Assembly: GCA_017559845.1 (NCBI GenBank)
Contig: JAFYQQ010000056.1
Span: 1-32,334 of the forward strand
Reading direction: 5' to 3'
DNA length: 32,334 nt
Source: Bacteroidaceae bacterium
GTDB lineage: Bacteria > Bacteroidota > Bacteroidia > Bacteroidales > Bacteroidaceae
Shown: one piece after another, positions 6,064 to 13,785 of the stretch
How positions within the stretch are numbered: the stretch's first letter is position 1
How the letters are laid out: each line of letters starts with the position of its first letter
Program-made: the position numbers and the translations under genes
Notes under the pieces: model-generated
The model's input: the letters and a program-made list of their open reading frames with translations, nothing else
What the model was told of the DNA's origin: nothing
Databases searched by the model: none

Positions 6064-6954
6064 TTACTTCTTGTAACTCTTCTTCACCAGATCTTCGAGG
6101 TACTTCTTGGTTTTGACTACATATTCGGAATTGTCTCCGCCAAGCTCGCACTCTATGGTCATGACGCCTTGGAAACCGATGTCGGCCAATGCCTTGACTA
6201 CACCGGGGAAGTCCACATCTCCCTCGGGAATCTTTGTCTCGCGGCCCAGTCTGTAGGGGTCGGTGGGGTACTTGCCATCCTTGATGTGCAGCTCCTTGAG
6301 CAACGGGCCAAACTGATAAATGGCATCCACGGGATTGGCCTTGCCATAAAGGATGAGGTTGGCGGTGTCACAATTGACAAAGATGTTGCCTGTGCCGATA
6401 TCACGGATGGCACGGATAAGGGTGGTGGGAGTTTCCTGACCCGTCTCGCAGAAAATCATCACGCCTCTTTCCTTGGCATACAGACAAAGTTCCTTCATCA
6501 CCTGGATGAAGCCCACATACAACTCGCTGGTGGGTTCCTCGGGAATGAAACCGAAGTGGGAATGGAAGGCGGGAATGCCGGCCATTACGCAGAAGTCGAT
6601 GGCCTTCTTGTGCATGTCCAGATACTTGAGACGGTTCATCGGTGGTACCAGTCCGATGGTGGAAGGCCCTTCAGTGAAATTCCACCGGCTGTTGGGGGTG
6701 CAATACACCAATGTGCTGATCTCTAAATCGTATTTGGCCTGCAGTTCCTTCAGACGGTCGGCATCTTTCTGTGTCCAGTTGCCGTTGTATCCCGTCTGGC
6801 AAGCCTTGAAGCCTGCATCGTGGAGTTTCTTGAAGGCGGCCTCAGGGTCATTGCCCATGTTTGCCAAAAGACCTACGGTTACGTTCTGTGCCTGGGCGGT
6901 AAGCGACGCCAAAAGAAGTAAGGCACATAATACTTTACTGAAAACTTTCTTCAT
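6064..6954 (-). CDS. Secreted sugar phosphate isomerase/epimerase-like protein (xylose isomerase-like TIM barrel)
   Basis: 296 residues with a clear signal peptide (MKKVFSKVLCALLLLASLTAQA). The rest is a TIM barrel of the AP-endonuclease-2 / sugar isomerase family: VGLLANMGNDPEAAFKKLHDAGF, PAFHSHFGF, VMIFCETGQE, IFVNCDTANLILYG, LLKELHIKDG and VMTIECELGG supply the metal-binding Glu/Asp/His positions of the family. It acts in the periplasm on a sugar or polyol not identified here. It starts 19 bp after the stop of the Gfo/Idh/MocA gene and shares its strand, a common Bacteroidales pairing in which an oxidoreductase and an isomerase act on the same sugar. Confidence 0.8.
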   Translation of the reverse strand: MKKVFSKVLCALLLLASLTAQAQNVTVGLLANMGNDPEAAFKKLHDAGFKACQTGYNGNWTQKDADRLKELQAKYDLEISTLVYCTPNSRWNFTEGPSTIGLVPPMNRLKYLDMHKKAIDFCVMAGIPAFHSHFGFIPEEPTSELYVGFIQVMKELCLYAKERGVMIFCETGQETPTTLIRAIRDIGTGNIFVNCDTANLILYGKANPVDAIYQFGPLLKELHIKDGKYPTDPYRLGRETKIPEGDVDFPGVVKALADIGFQGVMTIECELGGDNSEYVVKTKKYLEDLVKKSYKK

Positions 6955-6973
6955 AACTAAACGAATTTTAATG

Positions 6974-8188
6974 TTAGAACTTGCTTAAATCGGGTTGGTT
7001 GCCATATCGTTGATTGCTCTTGACGAGCTTGTTCCAGGTGAGCGTCTTGCCCTTGGCGGCAGCCTCGCGGCCCAGGATGGCCATTAGGGTTGAGTTGCAA
7101 CCGGCCTCTATCTCGTTGATGTAGTTACCGCTGATGATGCTGCCGATGAAGGAGCGGCCCTTGTTGGTGTCGGCATCGCCCAATGCGTTGTCTATACCAG
7201 AGTCCCACTTGTTGGGCCCTGTGATGAACACTCCTCCGCTATACTTGGCCTCGGCTGTTCCGTTCTCGCCAAAGAAACGCGCCACCACTCCGCCCGTGGC
7301 AGCACCAACGGTGGTCTGCTGCACCATCACATTGATGTCCTCGGGGTATTTGTAGAGTATCTGGTAATTGGTGTTGAAGTTGCCATACTCGCACTTGACA
7401 CCCTTGCGACTGCTGTGTCCCATGGCATAGAGGGGGTTGGCCTGCAGCACCTCGCGACAGATGTCCATCATGTGCACGGCCTGGTCGTTCAGTGTGCCGC
7501 CCGAAAGCTCGAGATACTGGAAATGGTGGCGGATGCGGAACTCATCGTCCTCCACCGCCGGCTTGGCTCCTCCGCCACCGCCTGCATTATAATAGAGCTG
7601 GGCTGCCACAATCCGTCCAATGTCGCCATTATGGACACGGCGGATCATCTCGTCAAAGGCAGACGAATGACGCACCTGGAATCCCATGACGAGCGAAAGG
7701 TCCTTTACACCCTGGGCGGCCTTGATCATGCGCAAGGCACCATAAGCGTCGGGAGCGGCAGGCTTCTCGCAATATACGTGTTTGTGGGCCTTCACCGCAG
7801 CCTCAAAGATGAAGGGGTGGGCATAGGCCGGAGTGGCAATGGCCACAGCATCCACATTGTTGTCCTTCAGCAATTCCAAATAGGCATCCTTGCCCACATA
7901 GATGTTCTTCTCCTCAATGTGGGGAAGCCCCTTTTCCTTGTTGAGGTTATTGAGATGGGGCAACACCTTGTCAATGCGGTCGCGGAACAGGTCGGCCAAG
8001 GCGTACAGCTCCACGTTGTTGTTGCGGCACATGGAGGTGATGACACCATAGGTTCCACGGTTGCCCGTACCGATAAAGCCTATGCGGACGGGGCGGTTCA
8101 TCGTTTCCCCTGCCCTTGCTCCCAAAGGCTTAATCACAGAGAATGCCGCCGTTGCCGCAGACATCTTAAGGAAGTTTCTTCTGTCCAT
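6974..8188 (-). CDS. Gfo/Idh/MocA-family oxidoreductase with Tat signal
   Basis: 404 residues. The N-terminus MDRRNFLKMSAATAA carries a twin-arginine export motif, so the folded enzyme should reach the periplasm with its cofactor. The Rossmann motif is IGFIGTGNRG (Gly40, Gly42, Gly45), followed by VDAVAIATPAYAH and the family hallmark CEKP. The C-terminal alpha/beta domain has GGTLNDQAVHMMDI, containing the usual catalytic-region His. It is a likely NAD(P)-linked sugar dehydrogenase or, as found for exported relatives, a glycosidase-like enzyme using a tightly held nucleotide. First gene of a two-gene operon with the isomerase-like gene. No convincing -7 element was found upstream. Confidence 0.85.
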   Translation of the reverse strand: MDRRNFLKMSAATAAFSVIKPLGARAGETMNRPVRIGFIGTGNRGTYGVITSMCRNNNVELYALADLFRDRIDKVLPHLNNLNKEKGLPHIEEKNIYVGKDAYLELLKDNNVDAVAIATPAYAHPFIFEAAVKAHKHVYCEKPAAPDAYGALRMIKAAQGVKDLSLVMGFQVRHSSAFDEMIRRVHNGDIGRIVAAQLYYNAGGGGGAKPAVEDDEFRIRHHFQYLELSGGTLNDQAVHMMDICREVLQANPLYAMGHSSRKGVKCEYGNFNTNYQILYKYPEDINVMVQQTTVGAATGGVVARFFGENGTAEAKYSGGVFITGPNKWDSGIDNALGDADTNKGRSFIGSIISGNYINEIEAGCNSTLMAILGREAAAKGKTLTWNKLVKSNQRYGNQPDLSKF

Positions 8189-8353
8189 AATATTATTACG
8201 ATTGAGGTTAATTTTTCCTATTTTGTAAAATTACAATCGTAAAATTATGGATTTTCTTTTCTTTACACAAAGAATGTCGGCAAAAAAAGGATTTTCGCCC
8301 GCTTATTCATTACTTTTACCGCTATAACCGCCCGAGAATTGAATGGAAATGCT

Positions 8354-8361
8354 TAACTTTG
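8354..8361 (+). promoter_or_regulatory. -7 element TAACTTTG before the DUF4160 locus
   Basis: TAACTTTG fits TAnnTTTG, 18 nt before the ATG at 8380. No -33 TTTG is seen. Confidence 0.45.
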
Positions 8362-8379
8362 TCACCATAAACAACAAAC

Positions 8380-8690
8380 ATGAAAATTATGCCAAAGATA
8401 TTCGAATACTTCGGGTTCATATTCTACTTCTACTCCAACGAGCACGAGCCAATACCGTCCACGTGCTCCACGGGGGCAAGGAGAGCATCTTCGACCTTAT
8501 CATGATGAACGGCGAGTTGGCCGAAATCCACGTGCGCGAGAAGCACGGAGCCGAACCGTTGCCGGAGAAGGATAAGCGCACGGCAGAGCTGTTCATCCGC
8601 AAGTACCACAAGAACATCATCGACAAGTGGGTGAAGTTCTTTGTCATGAAGCAAAGCATCCGCAGCACGAACATCAAGAAGAAACTATAA
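8380..8690 (+). pseudogene. DUF4160 gene broken by a 1-bp frameshift
   Basis: From 8380 (or 8389) the frame reads MKIMPKIFEYFGFIFYF then YSNEHEPI, the canonical DUF4160 start, up to about 8454. From about 8458 the next frame continues HVLHGGKESIFDLIMM and on to a stop at 8690, the canonical second half. The family has HVHV at the joint; the sequence ATACCGTCCAC would restore it if one base were present between the two Cs of CC (CAC GTC CAC). Total length (311 bp) is one base short of 104 codons. Either a recent inactivating deletion or a sequencing error. A longer frame from 8343 has an unrelated N-terminus and is not the native protein. Partner of the DUF2442 gene. Confidence 0.7.
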
Positions 8691-8702
8691 GAAGAAACAG
8701 AC

Positions 8703-8951
8703 ATGGAGAGACTTTACATTACCAAGGCAGAGAACATGGGTAACCTGACCGTAAGCCTGACGTTCAGCGACAACACCGTGCAGACGGTGGATATCGGCGA
8801 CTTCATCCGCCGCCATCCCCACCCACAGTACAACAAGTACCTCGACCCCCGCAAGTTCAGTCGTTTCACCATAGACAACGGCAACATCGTGTGGGGAAAG
8901 AACTGGGACTTAATCTTCCCCGTCGAGCATCTGTATGCTGGGAGAATATAA
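8703..8951 (+). CDS. DUF2442 protein
   Basis: 82 residues: MERLYITKAENMGNLTVSL, FSDNTVQTVDIGDFI, then FSRFTIDNGNIVWGKNWDLIF and a final EHLYAGRI. This matches DUF2442, which pairs with DUF4160 in many bacteria in an arrangement resembling a toxin-antitoxin locus. The exact biochemical roles are not established. It follows the frameshifted DUF4160 by 12 bp and precedes the DUF4932 gene by 12 bp, so the three are probably co-transcribed. The frame is intact even though its partner is broken. Confidence 0.8.
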   Translation: MERLYITKAENMGNLTVSLTFSDNTVQTVDIGDFIRRHPHPQYNKYLDPRKFSRFTIDNGNIVWGKNWDLIFPVEHLYAGRI

Positions 8952-8963
8952 ACGAAAGCGACA

Positions 8964-10133
8964 ATGAAGAAAAATATCATCACAATTATCTTCCTCGCCC
9001 TTTTGGCACTGACCGCGACGGCGCAACCGATGAAGCAGCGAGTGCAGAGCGATGCTTGCATCACTTCTGCCGAGACGCAACAGAGGAAGACTGAAAGTCA
9101 AATCAGAGTAGAGGTCAGCGAGGCCGTCGAACTCATGAGTATCCTCGCACGCACAGCGGGCAACAAGGAGTACAACATGGACATGGCGGGACAATACACC
9201 AAGGACACCGAGGTCTGGTTTGCACCTTACAAGCAGCACGCCGCCGTTACCTGTTTCCAGAGCCTGCGCGACCAGCATTCCATCAGTTACGATGCAGTGA
9301 TGAGCATGGCCATCCACCTCAACATCGACAATGGGATGGTCAAATTCCTTGGCGAACAGGCCGACCTCGAAAAGCGTTGGAGCAATGTTGACATCGACGA
9401 CTTCATCGACAAGCTCAACACGTTCTACACAGACACCCGCTTCCACAACTTCTTCGAGCAGCACCGCATGTTCTACGACGAAGGCTTGAAAGCCTATGAG
9501 ACCAGCGTCATGACTTACTTCCACCAGGAGTGGTACGCCCGCTTCTACGGCACCGCCCCCACCGACCGTTTCCGCATCGTCATCGGTTTCACCTGCGGCG
9601 GCGGCAACTACGGTTCCAGCCGCCAGTTGCCCGGACAGCCGCGCGAAACATACGCCATATGCGGCTACTACATCAACCCGCAGACGGGCAAGCCCTATGG
9701 CGAAGGTGCCAACATGGCCGCCACGCTCATCCACGAGTTCAACCACTCCTTCGTCAACCCGCTGCTCAACAACGAGGCCAACGCTTCCTTGATAGCCAAC
9801 ATCGGGCAGAAGCTACACAAGTTTTCCGCCTACGCAATGGAGCGGCAAGCATACACCAACTGGCAAACAGTCGTTAACGAAAGTATCGTCCGTGCTGCTG
9901 TCATCCTCTACATGCTCGACCAGGGTTTTGACCAGAAGCAAGTACTCAACGAACTGGCCAACCAAGTCTGCTGCAGCTTCAACTGGATGCCAGAACTGGT
10001 CACATCTCTTCGCTACTATGCCGCCCACCGCGACCAGTACCCGACTCTCAACGACTACTATCCCGAAATCGCCCGCTGCCTCTCGAAATTCTTCGAGAAT
10101 GAGGTGGAAAGGATGCAGAAAGCACTGAAATAG
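8964..10133 (+). CDS. Secreted DUF4932 protein, probable zinc metallopeptidase
   Basis: 389 residues with signal peptide MKKNIITIIFLALLALTATA. The sequence matches DUF4932 proteins: an alpha-helical N-terminal half, then GFTCGGGNYGSSRQ and the zinc-binding motif LIHEFNHSF (His257, Glu258, His261). The third metal ligand is probably one of the downstream acidic residues and cannot be fixed by eye. It should act in the periplasm or outside the cell; the substrate is unknown. The ATG at 8964 follows DUF2442 by 12 bp. Whether it belongs functionally with the DUF4160/DUF2442 pair or merely follows it is open. Confidence 0.75.
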   Translation: MKKNIITIIFLALLALTATAQPMKQRVQSDACITSAETQQRKTESQIRVEVSEAVELMSILARTAGNKEYNMDMAGQYTKDTEVWFAPYKQHAAVTCFQSLRDQHSISYDAVMSMAIHLNIDNGMVKFLGEQADLEKRWSNVDIDDFIDKLNTFYTDTRFHNFFEQHRMFYDEGLKAYETSVMTYFHQEWYARFYGTAPTDRFRIVIGFTCGGGNYGSSRQLPGQPRETYAICGYYINPQTGKPYGEGANMAATLIHEFNHSFVNPLLNNEANASLIANIGQKLHKFSAYAMERQAYTNWQTVVNESIVRAAVILYMLDQGFDQKQVLNELANQVCCSFNWMPELVTSLRYYAAHRDQYPTLNDYYPEIARCLSKFFENEVERMQKALK

Positions 10134-10269
10134 ACAACTTCAAGCACTCTCCTTTCCTCCAAAACTCCGTAGCATATAAAACGGGAGAAATATAAGCAGA
10201 TCGAACCCAATAGATAGCGTCATTTGCGCGTAACAGCCTATTGACCGATTTAGGTTAAAAGTAAAGTCC

Positions 10270-10671
10270 TCATTTATTCAACAGAGCAGAATCTACCGAA
10301 AGGCCGGCCTGCTGCCATGCGTCTATGCCGCCATCAAGGGAGGTAACATGAAAACCACGTTCCTGCATGATGCGTGCTGCCCTCAGGCTACGCAATCCCT
10401 TGAGACAATAGAGATAATAATGGGGCTTGCGGCTGAGGGTGTCTATTCCGCGGCAAAATCCGGTGGTGTCCAGGACATTGAGAAGGGTGGCACCGGCTAT
10501 GCGCGACTGGGCGAACTCATCGGGACGGCGCACATCGAGCAGGACAGCATCGGGGTCGGAACGAAGGGCCTCACTGAAGTGAAGGGGATTGAGCTCGTGG
10601 GGTTCCGCACTGCCCATACAGGCGGCAAACAAGGGAACGAACGTAAGGGCAAGGAGTTTCTTTGGTTTCAT
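10270..10671 (-). CDS. Rhodanese-like lipoprotein
   Basis: 133 residues. Lipoprotein signal FVPLFAAC with Cys18. A single rhodanese domain follows: AVLLDVRRPDEFAQSRIAGA, then the active-site loop YCLKGLRS with catalytic Cys89, and VTSLDGGIDAWQQAGL at the end. The domain is complete and the Cys present, so sulfur transfer or thiol chemistry in the periplasm is plausible. It starts 23 bp after the stop of the DUF4251 gene on the same strand. Confidence 0.85.
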   Translation of the reverse strand: MKPKKLLALTFVPLFAACMGSAEPHELNPLHFSEALRSDPDAVLLDVRRPDEFAQSRIAGATLLNVLDTTGFCRGIDTLSRKPHYYLYCLKGLRSLRAARIMQERGFHVTSLDGGIDAWQQAGLSVDSALLNK

Positions 10672-10694
10672 TTACTGGAGGTTGGTTAGGTGAT

Positions 10695-11153
10695 TCAAGG
10701 GTTGTCCCAATTGCCTTCGTAGCGTATGCTCTCGGCATGGGAAAGAGACAAATGGATGTGCGCACGGCCATCGGGGCGTGCGGTAATGCGGAAGGTGTAC
10801 CAGGCATCGGCATGGGCGGCAAGGAAACCGACCTCTACCCTGCCCTTCTTTCCCTTGCGAACAGAAAAGGCGCTGACCGGAGCCGTGAAGCGCGGAAGGG
10901 TTTCGCCAAGGCGAGGCAGATGGGCCACTCCCATATAAGGAAGGTCAACGGACACGCTGTCATTGTGCAAGGAAAGGCTGTAACCATAAGCCACGGAACG
11001 GGAGGCCCAGCGCTGGGGTTCCATCTGGCTGATGCTGATGGTGAACTCATCGGGCGAGAACGTATCCTGCGAAAGGGCCGCTACGGGAAAAAGGAGCATG
11101 AACCACAGCATCGACAAGAGTCGGGAGGACGGGAAATGACTTTTCATGCGCAT
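10695..11153 (-). CDS. DUF4251 protein, secreted
   Basis: 152 residues with a signal peptide (LLSMLWFMLLFPVAALS). The mature part has the DUF4251 layout: FTISISQMEPQRWASRSV, YGYSLSLHNDSVSVDLPYMG and FRITARPDGRAHIHLSLSHA. The family is a periplasmic or outer-membrane-associated beta protein of Bacteroidales with no known activity. An alternative start two codons in (11147) is equally good. Upstream gene of the rhodanese lipoprotein, with a -7 element at 11180-11173. Confidence 0.75.
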   Translation of the reverse strand: MRMKSHFPSSRLLSMLWFMLLFPVAALSQDTFSPDEFTISISQMEPQRWASRSVAYGYSLSLHNDSVSVDLPYMGVAHLPRLGETLPRFTAPVSAFSVRKGKKGRVEVGFLAAHADAWYTFRITARPDGRAHIHLSLSHAESIRYEGNWDNP

Positions 11154-11172
11154 TGTAACAAATGGTTTTGCA

Positions 11173-11180
11173 CAAAGGTA
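11173..11180 (-). promoter_or_regulatory. -7 element TACCTTTG for the DUF4251/rhodanese operon
   Basis: The minus strand reads TACCTTTG, 19 nt before the ATG at 11153. No TTTG at -33. Confidence 0.5.
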
Positions 11181-11223
11181 GCATTTTTTTTGCGTAAAAT
11201 GGCACAGAGAGAAAAAAATATTG

Positions 11224-11231
11224 TAATTTTG
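11224..11231 (+). promoter_or_regulatory. -7 element TAATTTTG of the phosphodiesterase gene
   Basis: TAATTTTG lies 34 nt before the ATG at 11266, divergent from the element at 11173-11180. The -33 region has no TTTG at the right distance. Confidence 0.45.
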
Positions 11232-11265
11232 CTTGCAAATTGCTCAATTATAAAACACAAACACG

Positions 11266-12162
11266 ATGAAAAAAATTATCATTCTGGCCTTGGTGATGCT
11301 CAGCATGGCACAGGCATGGGCAAAAGAGCCCGTTACACGTTTCAGAGATAAATTATTTGACAACAAATCGAAGTATGTAACCGTGGTGGCACACCGCGGC
11401 GACTGGCGCAACTCGCCCGAAAACTCCATTCAGGCATTCAAGAGCTGCATTGAGATGGGCGTGGACATGATTGAGATTGACGTGCGGAAAACTAAGGACA
11501 ACGAACTGGTGATCATTCACGACGCCACTGTAGACCGTACCACCAACGGCAAGGGCAAGGTATCGGACCTGACACTGGAGGAGGTGAAGAAACTGCGTCT
11601 GAGAGCCGGACACGGCGTGGTAACCCGCCACGAGGTACCCACCCTGGAAGAGGTGCTGAACCTGTGCAAGGGCAAGGTGCTCATCAACATTGACAAGGGC
11701 TATGACTACTTTCAACAGATGTACAGTCTGCTGGTGAAGACCGGCACGCTGGACCAGGTAGTGATCAAGGGCAGTCACAGCTATGACAAGGTGAAAGGAC
11801 AAAACGGCAAGGTGCTGGACGAGGTAATCTACATGCCCATTGTAAACCTGAACAACAAGAATGCAGAAGAACTGCTGGACGGATGGCTGGCGGCAAAACC
11901 TGTGGCCATTGAGTGTTGTATTGGAAAATACGATGCGGAAGTGGAGCGTCTGCTAAAGAAGATAAAACAAAGCGACTCCAAGATCTGGATTAACTCTTTG
12001 TGGCCCTCGCTGAACGACGGACACGATGACGACCGTGCAGTGGAGATGAATCAGGAGGACGAAGCATGGGGATGGATTCTGGACCGCGGCGCTACCCTGA
12101 TCCAAACAGACAGACCCGAAGAACTGCTTGATTATCTGGACGACAAGAAGCGCAGAAAGTAA
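11266..12162 (+). CDS. Secreted glycerophosphodiester phosphodiesterase family protein
   Basis: 298 residues with signal peptide MKKIIILALVMLSMAQAWA. The GDPD catalytic signature is complete: VVAHRGDWRNSPENS (His43, Arg44), MIEIDVRKTKD (Glu70, Asp72) and IIHDATVDRTTNGKG (His85). It should cleave glycerophosphodiesters, or a related phosphodiester, in the periplasm, releasing glycerol phosphate. The C-terminal half keeps the TIM-barrel strands (KVLINIDKGYDYF, VVIKGSHS, IWINSLW). Single gene with its own -7 element; a heptamer repeat and a terminator hairpin follow. Confidence 0.85.
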   Translation: MKKIIILALVMLSMAQAWAKEPVTRFRDKLFDNKSKYVTVVAHRGDWRNSPENSIQAFKSCIEMGVDMIEIDVRKTKDNELVIIHDATVDRTTNGKGKVSDLTLEEVKKLRLRAGHGVVTRHEVPTLEEVLNLCKGKVLINIDKGYDYFQQMYSLLVKTGTLDQVVIKGSHSYDKVKGQNGKVLDEVIYMPIVNLNNKNAEELLDGWLAAKPVAIECCIGKYDAEVERLLKKIKQSDSKIWINSLWPSLNDGHDDDRAVEMNQEDEAWGWILDRGATLIQTDRPEELLDYLDDKKRRK

Positions 12163-12171
12163 TTTGCGTGG

Positions 12172-12253
12172 AATGTTGAACGATAAACGTTGAACGAACT
12201 ATCGTCAGGAATACGAGAATCGAATAACCGGGGGCTTTCACGCCTCCGGTTTT
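12172..12253 (+). terminator. Heptamer run plus terminator hairpin after the phosphodiesterase gene
   Basis: AATGTTG, AACGATA, AACGTTG (12172-12192) precede a hairpin of 10 pairs: AACCGG-GGGC (12226-12235) with GCC-TCCGGTT (12242-12251), one G-U pair, 6-nt loop, followed by a T-rich tail. The same heptamer-plus-hairpin composite is seen at 5140-5254. Confidence 0.65.
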
Positions 12254-12514
12254 ATTATTACCACAAATCAATGGCGTAAAAGATTCCATATCATATTATT
12301 GGCTTCCGATAAAAATGCCCACCGTTGAGAACGATGGGCTTACTCGGATTTTTCACAACGGAATAATCCTTATTGTGCTTTGCTTAAGGGTGGTATTTTC
12401 AATCCATATAGCTTGTTCACATTTATCAGATGTTAGTAACGATAAATTATAGCCGTAACAATAAACGTGATTTCAATGTTACATAAATTGTATATACATT
12501 TTTTGTTGTAACAA
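12254..12514. other. Non-coding stretch with an isolated hairpin
   Basis: The 408 bases between the phosphodiesterase and ATPase genes hold the terminator above, this stretch and the promoter below. GCCCACCGTT (12317-12326) pairs with AACGATGGGC (12330-12339) around GAG, one mismatch. Short minus-strand frames across 12280-12470 are interrupted by stops and could be an old gene remnant, but I cannot identify one. Confidence 0.4.
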
Positions 12515-12546
12515 TTTGCGTAGTTACACATTTTGTACTATATTTG
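12515..12546 (+). promoter_or_regulatory. Complete promoter of the ATPase gene
   Basis: TTTG at 12515-12518 and TATATTTG at 12539-12546 are exactly 20 bp apart. The transcript would start near 12553, which rules out the upstream in-frame ATG at 12533 and fixes translation at 12572. Confidence 0.75.
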
Positions 12547-12571
12547 CGGTAGAATAATAAAAATATGGATT

Positions 12572-13705
12572 ATGGAGACTCCTTTTATCTTTGGTAAGAT
12601 TGCAACAGAGAAGAATTTTACAGACCGAGAGCTGGAAACGGCTAACTTGGTTCAGAACTTCACATCACTAATAAATACAATTATCATCTCTCCTCGTCGC
12701 TGGGGGAAAAGTTCGCTTGTCAACAAGGCCGCGAAGTTGGCTATGGAGCAGGACAGCAAGTTGCGCATTTGTCATATTGACTTATTCAACGTACGCAATG
12801 AGGAACATTTCTATTCATTGCTTGCGCAGAAGGTTATTGCCGCAACATCATCTAAGTGGGAAGAGGCGGTAGAGAGTGCAAAGAGTTTCTTTTCGCATCT
12901 TGTGCCAAAGATTTCGATTGGCAGTGACCCTACCAATGAAGTTTCAATCGATTTTGATTGGGAAACTGTAAAACAGAACCCCGATGAGGTGCTTGACCTT
13001 GCCGAGAAAATCGCACAGAAGAAGGGTCTCAAAATAGTGATTTGCGTTGATGAGTTCCAAAATATAGCAGAGTTTACCGATCCCGACTATTTTCAGAAGA
13101 AGCTACGTTCTCATTGGCAGCAGCATCAGAGTGTTGCTTACTGCTTGTATGGCAGCAAACGCCATATGATGATAGAGGTATTTACCAACTCGTCTAAACC
13201 ATTTTACAAGTTCGGCAATCTGATGTTCCTCAATAAGATTGATACACCTTACCTCGTGGAGTTTTTTAATAGTCGATTCGCCGATACAGGCAAGAGCATA
13301 AATGATGATGCAGCCAATCTGATTGTAAAGCTTGTTGATAATCACCCTTACTATGCACAGCAACTCGCACAACAATCATGGTTAAGAACAAAGGATATCT
13401 GTACAGTTGAAATAGTGCGCGAAGCACACGCTGCATTAGTTGAGCAGTTAAGTCTACTATTCGTAACAATTACAGAGACTTTGACCACACAGCAGTTGAA
13501 CTACCTTAATGCCCTTATTGCCGGCGAAAAGGCAATCAGTTCTACCGATGTGATGCACCGCTATAAAATATCATCTACGACCTCAATAGCACGCTCGAAG
13601 GCAGCACTTATCAAGAATGATATTTTGGATAATAAGGCTGGAGAAATCTCATTCCAAGATCCAATTTATGCCTACTGGTTAAAGGCTGAGTATTTTGCGA
13701 AATAA
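12572..13705 (+). CDS. ATP-binding protein, archaeal ATPase (ATPase_2) family
   Basis: 377 residues. P-loop near residues 38-48 (SPRRWGKSSLV), Walker B IVICVDEFQNI, then SHWQQHQSVAYCLYGSKRHMM with a likely sensor-1 region. The C-terminal part (from about 280) is helical with a winged-helix-like segment, DVMHRYKISSTTSIARSKAAL. This is the STAND-like ATPase type widespread in Bacteroidales, of unknown cellular role; some relatives are part of defence or mobile loci. Start chosen from the promoter position. It stands alone, converges on the cytochrome peroxidase gene and is less GC-rich than its neighbours. Confidence 0.8.
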   Translation: METPFIFGKIATEKNFTDRELETANLVQNFTSLINTIIISPRRWGKSSLVNKAAKLAMEQDSKLRICHIDLFNVRNEEHFYSLLAQKVIAATSSKWEEAVESAKSFFSHLVPKISIGSDPTNEVSIDFDWETVKQNPDEVLDLAEKIAQKKGLKIVICVDEFQNIAEFTDPDYFQKKLRSHWQQHQSVAYCLYGSKRHMMIEVFTNSSKPFYKFGNLMFLNKIDTPYLVEFFNSRFADTGKSINDDAANLIVKLVDNHPYYAQQLAQQSWLRTKDICTVEIVREAHAALVEQLSLLFVTITETLTTQQLNYLNALIAGEKAISSTDVMHRYKISSTTSIARSKAALIKNDILDNKAGEISFQDPIYAYWLKAEYFAK

Positions 13706-13717
13706 AATACTATATAC

Positions 13718-13765
13718 ACCTGTTGGCGGAATCAAGTACGCATTGTATTAATTTCGCCAACAGGT
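13718..13765. terminator. Bidirectional terminator between convergent genes
   Basis: ACCTGTTGGCG (13718-13728) and CGCCAACAGGT (13755-13765) are a perfect 11-bp inverted repeat, with further partial pairing inside. It is centred between the ATPase stop (13705) and the peroxidase stop (13786); a T-rich tract follows on the plus strand. Confidence 0.7.
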
Positions 13766-13785
13766 TATTTCTTCTATTTTTCCCC

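Noticed and set aside
5968..6726. Long plus-strand open frame opposite the sugar isomerase-like gene
   Set aside because: It is the antisense shadow of a clear secreted TIM-barrel gene and its start lies in heptamer repeats; the translation has no family features.
12280..12470. Possible gene remnant on the minus strand upstream of the ATPase (fragments such as NPSKPIVLNGGHFYRKP)
   Set aside because: Two short frames look faintly protein-like but are broken by stops and match nothing I can name.
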